A stretch of DNA of 14,254 bases from JABSOG01 sp041583135 (GTDB lineage Bacteria > Pseudomonadota > Gammaproteobacteria > Enterobacterales > Alteromonadaceae): contig JBFHGJ010000134.1 in the NCBI GenBank assembly GCA_041583135.1, positions 1 through 14,254 of the forward strand, written 5' to 3'. Numbering within the stretch: the stretch's first letter is position 1; each line of letters opens with the position of its first letter. The position numbers were made by a program, and so were the translations under genes. Positions 1 through 7,499 of this stretch are shown here, piece after piece. Under the pieces are notes generated by a model. That model searched no databases and had not been told where the DNA came from. It saw nothing but the letters and a program-made list of their open reading frames with translations.

Positions 1-516
1 ATCGATGGCGTTACCATGGTGATAGAGAACGACCAAGGCCAACCGGTGCCGCAAGGGGTTATCGGCGAGATTGTGATTTATGGCGTAACGGTCGCGAGCG
101 GCTATCTTCAGCAAGATATTGCCAACAGCGGCTTTTTTAATCGCAATGAACAGCGCGGCTTTCGCAGCGGCGATTATGGCCGTTTGCTCGAAGGTGGTGC
201 AATTGAGTGTTTGGGACGCAGGGACGATCAGGTCAAGCTTCGCGGCTTTAGAATAGAGCTGGCAGAAATCGAACATTGCTTAAATGGTCATGAGTTGGTG
301 CAGTCGGCCAAGGTGCTCAATATTGGCGATAAAGCCCAGCCGGTGTTGGCCGCTTATGTGGTGATTGGGCAAAACGACCCTGATAGCGCCAAGTCGCAGA
401 TCAGCGCCTTTATCAAGCAGCAGTTGCCAAGCTACATGGTGCCTGCGCTGGTTGTTACCTTGGATAAATGGCCGCTCAAAGCCAACGGCAAAATAGACAG
501 AAGCGCACTGCCGAAA
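1..516 (+). other. Adenylation domain A1, C-terminal part (core motifs A6-A10)
   Basis: The window opens inside an adenylation domain. Visible cores are A6 (GEIVIYGVTVASGYL), A7 (FRSGDYGR), A8 (DDQVKLRGFRIELAEIE) and A10 (NGKIDR, catalytic Lys present). The specificity residues 235-331 lie upstream, so the substrate cannot be read. Several cores are off-consensus: A6 has IYG where IGG is usual, A7 has SGDY for TGDL, and A8 ends LAEIE rather than LGEIE. The LAEIE/DDQV style recurs in A3 but not in A2 or A4. Confidence 0.92.
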
Positions 517-3500
517 ACCTTGTCCGAGCAAAATAAGCAGGCATTGGTTAAACCGAGCGGGCAGACACAATGTAAGCTGGCCAAATTGTGGCGCGAGCTT
601 TTGCATATCGATGTCACAGCCCTTGGCGCCGATCAGCGCTTTTTTGAACTCGGTGGTCACTCGTTATTGTTGGTGAGTTTACAAGGTTTGGTGCGCCGCG
701 AATTCGCCGTTGAAGTGTCGGTTAAATCGCTGTTTCAGTTCGATACCATTGAGCTTTTGGCCGCTCATATCGACAAGCTGCAACAAGATGGCCACAGCAA
801 CAAGGTGCCAGAGGTGATGCCGGTGAGCTTTGAACCGGTCGATGAGCGCGGTGTTAAGCAGGTGCCATTGTCTTTTGCTCAGCAGCGCTTGTGGCTGGTG
901 GATAAAATTCAACAAGGCAGCCCTCAGTACAATATGCCACGGGCCTTTATGGTCAAAGGTGCGCTGGACTTAGATGCCCTGACCGTGGCCATTGATCGCA
1001 TTATCAAACGCCATCAAACCATCAGAACCCGTTATGTCGAGCAGGGCGATAGTGCCGTCAGTATAGTCTATCAAGACTTTGATTTTTCGCTGTATTTACA
1101 AGATTTGACCGGCCTTGAGGCGCAACAGCGCGAGAGCAAACTCAAACAACTGATTGTCGAAGATGCCGAGGCGAGCTTTGACTTGAGCAACGATTTGATG
1201 CTCAGAGTCAGTGTGGTGCAGCTAAGCCACACGCCACAAACGGCCTGTATTATCTTTAATCAACATCATATCGCCTCTGACGGCTGGTCGCTCAATCTTT
1301 TGTGTCAGGAATTTGTGGCGCAGTATCAGGCGGCGGTCAAAGGCGCGTTAGACCCCCTTGAGCCGTTAAAGCTGCAATACAGCGATTATGCCTATTGGCA
1401 AAGACAATGGCTTGGCACTGATCTGCTGGCAGGGCAACTGGAGTATTGGCTGGGGCAACTCGACCAACTGCCGCAGTGCCATACTTTGCCGCTAGATTTT
1501 CCAAGACCCAAGGTTAAAGGCCATCATGGCCTTAAACATACGGTGCAGTTGGGGCCTGATTTTGCCAAAACCCTTGAACAGTTGGCGGCGCAGTATCGCC
1601 TGACGCCGTTTATGCTGCTTCACGGCGCGCTGGCATTGGTGCTTGGCAACAACAGCTACAGCCAAGATATTGTCATCGGCACGCCAGTAGCCAACCGTCA
1701 ACAGCCTGAGCTGGCCGAATTGATGGGCTTTTTCGTCAATACCTTGGTGCTGCGCGTAAGTTTAGAGCACAGCGATTTGGCCGCCTATTTAGACCATGTA
1801 CGCGAGGTTAACCTGGCCGCCCTTGATAATCAGGACTTGCCGTTTGACTACTTGGTCGAGCAGCTTAAGCTGACCCGCAGCCGCGCCCATACGCCGTTGT
1901 TTCAAATACTTTTCACTCTCAACACCTTTGCCGACGTCGGCCTTGAGATTGACGGACTAGAGATAGAGCAGCTTGACGATAGCGAGGTGGCGGTTAAATT
2001 TGATTTGGACATTAACGCCCAGCTAAACGAACAAGGACTGATACTCAACTGGGTTTACGACAGCGAATTATTTACCCCTGACAGCATCGAAGCCCTGTGT
2101 GGCCAGCTGCTCAGCTTGCTTAAAAAGATGAGCGAAAGTGCCGACCTTAGCTGGCAAGCTCTCGCCACACAGTCATACGACCAGTGCGCACAAGCGATAG
2201 CTAAAGGGCCGCAAGTTTGTTACCCAGCTACGCCTGTCCATCGCCTGTTTGAACAGCAAGCGCTGCTTATGCCTCAGCAGATTGCGGTGCAGTTTGAAGC
2301 AGACCAAGCGCACAGCCTAAGCTATGAGCAGTTAAATCAGCAAGCCAACCGCTTAGCGCACTTTTTATCTCAAGAAAAAAAAGGACCAAATGCTGGCCGT
2401 ATCGCTTTGTGTTTTGAGCGCTCTGTGAATATGGTGGTGGCGATTTTGGCGGTGTTAAAAGCCGGTGGCACCTACGTGCCGATTGACCCAAGCCTGCCTG
2501 CTGCGCGCAGAGACTTTTTATTGGCAGATAGCGGCGCCAAAGTGCTGCTAAGTGAGAGCCAATTTAGCGATTTGTTTGCACCGAGCGATTGTGAACTGGT
2601 GGCCCTTGATGGTTTAGCCCTTGAGTCATTTGAGTGTGACAACCTGTCAAATAACGCCGGTGAAAACCCTACGGATCTGGCTTATGTGATCTACACCTCT
2701 GGCTCAACCGGCAAACCCAAAGGGGTGATGATGGGCCATGGCGGTTTGACCAACCGTTTGGCGTGGATGCACAGTGCCTATGGCCTGAGCGCACAAGATA
2801 AGGTGCTGCAAAAAACGCCTTATGGCTTTGACGTGTCGGTGTGGGAGTTTTTATGGACCTTGGGTTATGGCGCCACCTTGGTGCTGGCCAAGCCTGAAGG
2901 CCATAAAGATCCGCAATACCTAAGTGCGCTGATAGCCGAAGCCAAGGTGAGCGTTTTACATTTTGTGCCATCAATGCTGAGCACCTATTTGGCACAGCCA
3001 AGCAGTCATTTTGCGCCATCGGTGCGTTTACTCTTTTGCTCAGGCGAAGCCTTGATGCCTAGCGAGGTTCATGCCCTTAAGCACAAGGCGCCACATGTGG
3101 CATTACATAACCTCTATGGCCCGACCGAGGCCGCCATTGACGTCAGCTACTTTGACTGTCAGAGCCTGGGACAAATGGACGTTGTGCCGATTGGCCGCGC
3201 CATCGACAATGTTGAGTTATTGGTGCTCGATAAGCAGCAAAACCTTGCGCCAATGGGCGCTATTGGCGAGCTGTATATTGGCGGCGTGGCACTGGCGCAA
3301 GGCTATTTGAACCGACCTGAGTTGACCGCACAAAGCTTTATCGACCATCCGTTTGCACAGGGCGCCAAGCTTTATCGCACCGGCGATTTGGTGAAACTGG
3401 TTGCCGGACAAGACGGTGAAGCGCCGTTGTTGGTTTACCTTGGCCGCGCCGACAGCCAGCTCAAAATTCGCGGCTTTAGAATCGAACTTGGCGAGATAGA

Positions 3501-6500
3501 GCAGCAATTACGCGCCCTTCGTTTGGTAGACTCTGCCCAAGTGTTGGCGCTAGAGGTTGCAGGTGAAAAGGCCCTTGTGGCTTATGTTAAAGCGGTAGAA
3601 GAAACTGCCAAGGACGAACTGCAAAGCCAGTTAAAAGCGGCCCTTGCCGATGCGCTGCCTCATTACATGTGTCCTGAGCATTATGTTTTTGTTGACCAGT
3701 GGCCACTGACTCACAATGGCAAACTTGATCGTAAAGCATTGCCGTTACCGGACGTAAGTGCCTCTCAGGGGCAGTACATCAAACCTGTAAGCGAGATTGA
3801 GATAACGCTGGCGGCCATTTGGGCTGAGTTACTTGGTATTGATGGGCAGCAGGTTGGCCTTAACGCCAATTTCTTCGCCCTTGGCGGCCATTCGCTATTG
3901 GCCGCCCGTATGGTGGCGCAAGTGCGCCTGCAATGTGAAGTCGAAATTCCCTTGGCGGCAGTATTTGACCACCCGAGCTTAGGGGCGCTGGCAAAAGTCA
4001 TCGAGCACAGTGACAAAGCCGCAAACGCTCAGGGGATGATACCTGCCGATGAGGCATTGCATCAGCTTGGCGCAGTAGCACCTGCTTCATTTGCTCAGCA
4101 ACGTTTATGGTTTATTCAGCAGCTCGACCTGCAAAGCAGCGAGTATCATATTCCAGCGGCAATGCGCCTTATAGGCGAGTTTGACTTGGCACTTGCCAAG
4201 CGCGCCATGCAGGCCGTTGTGAGCCGTCATTTGAGCTTGCGCACCGCGTTTTTCCAACAAGATGATGTGGTGATGCAGCGCATTGTAAGTGCTGATGACT
4301 TTGCTTTGAGCGTGGTTGACTTATCTGGTGCTAATGGCACAGAGCAGCAGGCTGAGGCTGATAACACCATTGCCGCGCTTATCCGAGCGCCGTTTGATTT
4401 AAGCCAGGGCCAACTTATTCGCGCCTGTTTTATTCGCCTTGGCGACAATGAGGGCATTTTGGCCTTGTGTGTTCATCATATTGCCGCCGATGGCTGGTCG
4501 ATGTCGAACCTAAGTGATGAGTTTGTCAGCCTCTATCAAAGCTATAACAAGGGCTTGGCTGAAGGGGTTGAAGTCCTAGCTCCATTAAATGTCCAGTATA
4601 TCGATTTTGCCCAGCAGCAAAGGCAGTGGTTAGATGACCAAGGCTTTGCCGATGCGCGGCAATATTGGGTCGATTTACTTAAAGGCGCGCCTGCCAGCCA
4701 TCAGTTGCCGTTAGACAGACCAAGAGCGCTCAAAACCGCGCCTAAGCCTGAGCAGATTGAACGGGTTATTCAAGGCGATGCCCTTAAGGCCATCGAGCAG
4801 CTGCTGAGCCAAAGCAACACCACCCTGTTTATGTTGATGCAATGCGCGTTAGCGCTGCACATCGGCAGAATGAGTGGCCAGCAGGATGTGGTTATTGGCG
4901 CGCCAAACGGTGGCCGCGACAACCCGGCGCTCGAACCTCTGATTGGGCTGTTCTTAAACACTCAGGTTTATCGCAGCGAGTTTGGCGACAACCCCAGTTT
5001 TAACGCATTGCTGTTGCAAACCAAAAACCAGCACCTAACCAGCGATAGCCATAAGCAAGTGCCGTTTGAGGCCATTGTTGAGGCGGTAAACCCGCCACGG
5101 GCGCTCAACATGACGCCGATTTTTCAGGTGTTGCTCAATCATGTCAACTTTAGCGCGGCGTCCAAAACCCTTGATGGCCTGTCCATCGAGCCGCTGGCTA
5201 CGCCTTTACAGAACAAATATGACCTGACTTTGTATTTGCAATCGCTCGAACAGCAAGACGGTCAACCGGCACTTGCCATGAATTATGTTTATGACGGCGC
5301 GCTGTTTGACCAAAGCACCATGCTTGGTTTTGCCACCGAGTTTGAGTTTTTACTGAGCCAATTGGTGGCCGCGCCGCAATTGCCGGTGCTCAATCACCCG
5401 TGGCAAACGCCAACTGAGGTGATCGCGGGCAAGCGCGTTGAACTTAGCACTCGCTCACCGGCAGCGCTGTTTGAGCAGCAGGTTGAATCAACGCCTGATG
5501 CCATTGCCTATGTCGATGGCAGCGTTGAGATGAGCTTTACTGAGCTTAATCACATGGCCAATCGTTTAAGCCAACTGATGGCTTGTGATTTTGCCATCAA
5601 GCAAGGCGATTGTGTGGCGGTTGCGACATTACGTAGCGTCAATCATGTGGCTGCAACGCTTGCGCTGGCAAAACTTGGCGCTTGCTATATGCCGCTCACC
5701 GATGAACTGCCTGAGGGGCGTCTTGGCTATATGCTTGAGGCGGCACAGGTGAAGCTGGTGGTTACAGAGCAGGGCTTTTTGCCGCAAAGCGATGTCTTAG
5801 CACCTTTCACCCAATTGCTTATCGACAGTGAGGAAGTGGTTCAGAAGCTTACCTTGCAATCGCCAGTGAACCCTGAACCTGCGTGCCTGCAAGCAGATAC
5901 CCCGGCCTATGTCATTTTCACCTCTGGCACCACAGGTATGCCAAAGGCCGTTCAGGGCAATTACCAAGCACTCACTAACCGTATCGAGTGGATGAATAAT
6001 AGCCTTGGCTTTAGCGGTGAAGACCCTGCCATGTGCCATATTACCGCTTTTGGTTTTATCCGCAGTGTGTGGGAGCTGTTAACGCCGCTATGTTGTGGCG
6101 TGCGTTTGGTGATGTGTCAGCGCGACCTGTTGCTACAGCCTTTGGCATTTGCTGAGTTTTTGGCCCAGCACAAGGTTAGCGCCATGGTCAGTGCGCCATC
6201 GCTGTTAAGCGCGTTACTGAGCGCCGAGCTTGATGTGGCCAATTGGCCGGTGAAGCAATGGTTTGTTAGTGGCGAGCCGCTAGTAAACAGCTTGGCCAAT
6301 GCCGCTTGTCGCCACTTTGTTGATACCCGTTTTTATAATCTTTATGGCTCGACAGAGGTGATGTCTGATGTCTTGTATCATCGAGTTGAACTTACTCAGG
6401 TTGAACTTGCTCAGGTTGAACTTGCTCAGTCTGTCGATGATAAGGCGCAGGTGAGTATCGGCTTGCCAATCGATAATGTTGCGGTGGCTGTGCTCGGGCC

Positions 6501-7332
6501 TGACTTACAGCCGGTACCGGTTGGGGTATGTGGCGAGCTGGTGATCTTAGGTGATGCGCTGGCCAATGGTTATTTATATGAGGGTCAGGCGCAAACCCTA
6601 GATGGCAAATTTGTCATGACGGCTCACGGGCGAGGTTATCGTACCGGCGATTTGGCTAAGCTCGGCAGTGACGGCTTGCTGTATTGCTTGGGCCGCATGG
6701 ACGATCAGGTGCAGATCCGTGGTCATCGCGTTGAGCTGGCAGAGATTGAACATCAGCTACTTAAGCTTGACCAGATAAAGGCGGTCAAGGTGGTTGCGCT
6801 AGAGAACCACTTAGCCGAGTTAAACCTTGTGGCCTATGTGGTGCCATTAGACCCACAGCAGCAGATTGATCCGCAGCTACAAGGGCATATCGCCGCTGCA
6901 CTGCAACAGGATTTACCGAGCTATATGCTGCCAAGCCAGTTTGTGCTGCTTGAGCAATTGCCGCTCAGACCCAACGGTAAGGTCGATAAATCCCAGTTGC
7001 CTGCGGTCGATTGGGCGGCGCAAACCACCCCGTATGTCGCCCCTGAGACAGAGATAGAAACATCGCTTTGTGAGATCTGGGCTGAACTTTTACAGCTCGA
7101 TGTGCAAAGCATCAGCCGGGATGCAGACTTTTTTGCCCTCGGCGGACATTCATTGCTCACCATTAAACTTATCAGTGCCATCAAGGCGGCCTTTGACGTC
7201 GAGCCTCAAGTGGCCACGGTATTTGAGCACAAAACCTTGTGCGCCTTGGCCCAAAGCATTGAGCAGGCAATTTTGGTGAAGCAGTCCGAAGCAATACACA
7301 GTGACACAGAAGTAGAGGAAGGTTGGCTATGA
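1..7332 (+). CDS. Nonribosomal peptide synthetase, 5'-partial: (A)-T-C-A(Ser)-T-C-A(atypical)-T
   Basis: A cytoplasmic multimodular NRPS that activates amino acids as adenylates, loads them on phosphopantetheine arms and joins them into a peptide. The frame is open from base 1, before the first in-window ATG (16), and the first residues already sit inside an adenylation domain, so the real start lies upstream. 2443 residues are visible. Domains by visible residue: A1 C-terminal part 1-172, T1 about 190-260 (Ser221), C1 288-730, A2 747-1249, T2 about 1261-1335 (Ser1298), C2 1361-1805, A3 1822-2335, T3 about 2350-2420 (Ser2384), then a short acidic tail. There is no thioesterase or reductase at the end, so the chain must move to another protein. 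The next gene overlaps the stop by ATGA and starts with a docking domain, which fits. A2 is predicted to take serine. A3 lacks the usual Asp235. No frameshift or internal stop is seen. Sure of the family, unsure of the product. Confidence 0.97.
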   Translation: MDGVTMVIENDQGQPVPQGVIGEIVIYGVTVASGYLQQDIANSGFFNRNEQRGFRSGDYGRLLEGGAIECLGRRDDQVKLRGFRIELAEIEHCLNGHELVQSAKVLNIGDKAQPVLAAYVVIGQNDPDSAKSQISAFIKQQLPSYMVPALVVTLDKWPLKANGKIDRSALPKTLSEQNKQALVKPSGQTQCKLAKLWRELLHIDVTALGADQRFFELGGHSLLLVSLQGLVRREFAVEVSVKSLFQFDTIELLAAHIDKLQQDGHSNKVPEVMPVSFEPVDERGVKQVPLSFAQQRLWLVDKIQQGSPQYNMPRAFMVKGALDLDALTVAIDRIIKRHQTIRTRYVEQGDSAVSIVYQDFDFSLYLQDLTGLEAQQRESKLKQLIVEDAEASFDLSNDLMLRVSVVQLSHTPQTACIIFNQHHIASDGWSLNLLCQEFVAQYQAAVKGALDPLEPLKLQYSDYAYWQRQWLGTDLLAGQLEYWLGQLDQLPQCHTLPLDFPRPKVKGHHGLKHTVQLGPDFAKTLEQLAAQYRLTPFMLLHGALALVLGNNSYSQDIVIGTPVANRQQPELAELMGFFVNTLVLRVSLEHSDLAAYLDHVREVNLAALDNQDLPFDYLVEQLKLTRSRAHTPLFQILFTLNTFADVGLEIDGLEIEQLDDSEVAVKFDLDINAQLNEQGLILNWVYDSELFTPDSIEALCGQLLSLLKKMSESADLSWQALATQSYDQCAQAIAKGPQVCYPATPVHRLFEQQALLMPQQIAVQFEADQAHSLSYEQLNQQANRLAHFLSQEKKGPNAGRIALCFERSVNMVVAILAVLKAGGTYVPIDPSLPAARRDFLLADSGAKVLLSESQFSDLFAPSDCELVALDGLALESFECDNLSNNAGENPTDLAYVIYTSGSTGKPKGVMMGHGGLTNRLAWMHSAYGLSAQDKVLQKTPYGFDVSVWEFLWTLGYGATLVLAKPEGHKDPQYLSALIAEAKVSVLHFVPSMLSTYLAQPSSHFAPSVRLLFCSGEALMPSEVHALKHKAPHVALHNLYGPTEAAIDVSYFDCQSLGQMDVVPIGRAIDNVELLVLDKQQNLAPMGAIGELYIGGVALAQGYLNRPELTAQSFIDHPFAQGAKLYRTGDLVKLVAGQDGEAPLLVYLGRADSQLKIRGFRIELGEIEQQLRALRLVDSAQVLALEVAGEKALVAYVKAVEETAKDELQSQLKAALADALPHYMCPEHYVFVDQWPLTHNGKLDRKALPLPDVSASQGQYIKPVSEIEITLAAIWAELLGIDGQQVGLNANFFALGGHSLLAARMVAQVRLQCEVEIPLAAVFDHPSLGALAKVIEHSDKAANAQGMIPADEALHQLGAVAPASFAQQRLWFIQQLDLQSSEYHIPAAMRLIGEFDLALAKRAMQAVVSRHLSLRTAFFQQDDVVMQRIVSADDFALSVVDLSGANGTEQQAEADNTIAALIRAPFDLSQGQLIRACFIRLGDNEGILALCVHHIAADGWSMSNLSDEFVSLYQSYNKGLAEGVEVLAPLNVQYIDFAQQQRQWLDDQGFADARQYWVDLLKGAPASHQLPLDRPRALKTAPKPEQIERVIQGDALKAIEQLLSQSNTTLFMLMQCALALHIGRMSGQQDVVIGAPNGGRDNPALEPLIGLFLNTQVYRSEFGDNPSFNALLLQTKNQHLTSDSHKQVPFEAIVEAVNPPRALNMTPIFQVLLNHVNFSAASKTLDGLSIEPLATPLQNKYDLTLYLQSLEQQDGQPALAMNYVYDGALFDQSTMLGFATEFEFLLSQLVAAPQLPVLNHPWQTPTEVIAGKRVELSTRSPAALFEQQVESTPDAIAYVDGSVEMSFTELNHMANRLSQLMACDFAIKQGDCVAVATLRSVNHVAATLALAKLGACYMPLTDELPEGRLGYMLEAAQVKLVVTEQGFLPQSDVLAPFTQLLIDSEEVVQKLTLQSPVNPEPACLQADTPAYVIFTSGTTGMPKAVQGNYQALTNRIEWMNNSLGFSGEDPAMCHITAFGFIRSVWELLTPLCCGVRLVMCQRDLLLQPLAFAEFLAQHKVSAMVSAPSLLSALLSAELDVANWPVKQWFVSGEPLVNSLANAACRHFVDTRFYNLYGSTEVMSDVLYHRVELTQVELAQVELAQSVDDKAQVSIGLPIDNVAVAVLGPDLQPVPVGVCGELVILGDALANGYLYEGQAQTLDGKFVMTAHGRGYRTGDLAKLGSDGLLYCLGRMDDQVQIRGHRVELAEIEHQLLKLDQIKAVKVVALENHLAELNLVAYVVPLDPQQQIDPQLQGHIAAALQQDLPSYMLPSQFVLLEQLPLRPNGKVDKSQLPAVDWAAQTTPYVAPETEIETSLCEIWAELLQLDVQSISRDADFFALGGHSLLTIKLISAIKAAFDVEPQVATVFEHKTLCALAQSIEQAILVKQSEAIHSDTEVEEGWL
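571..780 (+). other. Peptidyl carrier domain T1
   Basis: A carrier domain of about 70 residues with the phosphopantetheine motif LGGHSL; the modified serine codon is at 661-663. It holds the monomer loaded by A1, or the chain made up to that point, and donates it to C1. Confidence 0.95.
862..2190 (+). other. Condensation domain C1, LCL style
   Basis: It starts with the C1 core SFAQQRLW and carries the catalytic HHIASDGW at 1264-1287 (second His at 1267-1269, Asp at 1279-1281). It joins the T1-bound donor to serine on T2. No epimerization domain precedes it, in keeping with an L-donor type. It closely resembles C3 of the second gene in its C-terminal half (shared LTPFMLLH, FVNTLVLRV and PLFQI segments), suggesting a common origin, while C2 differs more. 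Confidence 0.93.
2239..3747 (+). other. Adenylation domain A2, predicted serine
   Basis: A complete adenylation domain with A3 core YTSGSTGKPKG (2692-2724), A5 YGPTE, A7 YRTGDL and A10 NGKLDR (Lys codon 3721). Aligned by eye with GrsA, the ten pocket residues are D(2830) V(2833) W(2842) H(2959) F(3034) S(3040) L(3112) I(3136) D(3139) K(3721), giving DVWHFSLIDK. From memory this is one step away from serine codes such as that of EntF (DVWHFSLVDK), so L-serine is a strong prediction. Confidence 0.9.
3781..4005 (+). other. Peptidyl carrier domain T2
   Basis: A carrier domain with LGGHSLL; the phosphopantetheine serine codon is at 3892-3894. It carries the seryl unit loaded by A2 between C1 and C2. 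The HS form of the motif fits a carrier not followed by an epimerization domain. Confidence 0.95.
4081..5415 (+). other. Condensation domain C2
   Basis: It begins with SFAQQRLWF and has an intact HHIAADGW (His codons 4474-4479, Asp 4489-4491). It must join the seryl-ended chain on T2 to whatever A3 loads on T3. Because it sits in front of an adenylation domain lacking Asp235, its acceptor pocket may have adapted to an unusual nucleophile. Its sequence is more distant from C1 and C3 than those two are from each other. Confidence 0.92.
5464..7005 (+). other. Adenylation domain A3, non-canonical (no Asp235)
   Basis: A full-length adenylation domain whose catalytic cores are present: A3 TSGTTGMPK, A7 YRTGDL, A8 DDQVQIRGHRVELAEIE, A10 NGKVDK (Lys codon 6979). 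The pocket residues aligned by eye to GrsA are I(6058) R(6061) W(6070) V(6187) F(6262) S(6268) L(6340) S(6364) D(6367) K(6979), i.e. IRWVFSLSDK. Asp235, which binds the alpha-amino group, is replaced by Ile, with Arg next to it. A5 reads YGSTE, not YGPTE, and A2 is also divergent. From memory the code is nearest to the beta-alanine code VDWVISLADK, but with Arg where that has Asp. The substrate is probably not a normal alpha-amino acid. A three-unit tandem repeat follows the pocket. Confidence 0.88.
6385..6429 (+). repeat. 15-bp tandem repeat, three copies, inside A3
   Basis: Three head-to-tail copies of GTTGAACTTGCTCAG at 6385-6399, 6400-6414 and 6415-6429. The first copy has one mismatch (A for G in the tenth base) and the others are identical. 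The unit is a multiple of three, encoding VELTQ-VELAQ-VELAQ, so copy changes would add or remove five residues without breaking the frame. It lies six residues after pocket position 331, in the loop between cores A5 and A6. Confidence 0.95.
7045..7270 (+). other. Peptidyl carrier domain T3
   Basis: The last carrier of the first protein, with LGGHSLL and the phosphopantetheine serine at 7150-7152. It holds the growing chain after addition of the A3 monomer and hands it across to C3 of the next protein. Confidence 0.95.
7271..7329 (+). other. C-terminal acidic tail, probable docking peptide
   Basis: After T3 only some 20 residues remain, ending HSDTEVEEGWL. The tail is rich in Asp/Glu and closes with a hydrophobic pair. 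In known systems with a TubC-type (beta-hairpin) docking domain, the upstream protein ends in a short, often acidic linear motif that binds it. The next protein starts with such a domain, so this tail is the likely partner. The role is inferred from position and charge. Confidence 0.6.
7314..7332 (+). promoter_or_regulatory. Ribosome binding site and ATGA start/stop overlap of the second NRPS gene
   Basis: AGAGGAAGG lies at 7314-7322, six bases before the ATG at 7329. The stop TGA of the first gene is at 7330-7332, so the two reading frames overlap by four bases. The strong purine-rich site plus ATGA overlap fix the start of the second gene and indicate translational coupling, which would keep the two partner synthetases at similar levels. 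No promoter could lie between them. Confidence 0.9.
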
Positions 7333-7499
7333 AGCCACAGAGCATTATTCAACAGGCCCTAAATGCAGGGATAGCCCTATTTGTCGAAGACGGTAAACTC
7401 GGCTTCAAAATGGCCAAAGGCGCGCAGTTTCCAGATGAGTTAAAGACGCTTATCAAAACCCATAAAGCTGAGGTGATTGCCTATTTTGAGGCGGCAAGC
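7329..7499 (+). other. N-terminal TubC-type docking domain
   Basis: Residues 1-57 of the second protein match the pattern of the TubC N-terminal docking family: a helix, then LNAGIALFVEDGKLGFKM forming the beta-hairpin, then a helix ending KAEVIAYF. The domain is basic to neutral and should bind the acidic end of the preceding synthetase, fixing the order of the two proteins in the assembly line. Confidence 0.85.

Noticed and set aside
16..18. ATG near the left edge as start of the first gene
   Set aside because: The frame is open before it and the sequence at this point is already deep in an adenylation domain, so the start must be upstream of the window.
280..660. Antisense open frame of 126 codons, with similar ones at 679-915, 2669-3019, 3217-3507, 7440-7784 and elsewhere
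   Set aside because: They lie wholly inside NRPS domains with intact motifs on the + strand, have no recognisable protein family, and are expected by chance opposite a long coding frame of this composition.
2383..2392. Shine-Dalgarno-like AGGA followed by ATG inside the first NRPS gene
   Set aside because: The ATG at 2390 is out of the NRPS frame and its frame stops at once, so it does not start a gene.
7270..7332. Possible thioesterase or reductase release domain at the end of the first gene
   Set aside because: Only about 20 residues follow T3, with no GxSxG motif or nucleotide-binding fold.
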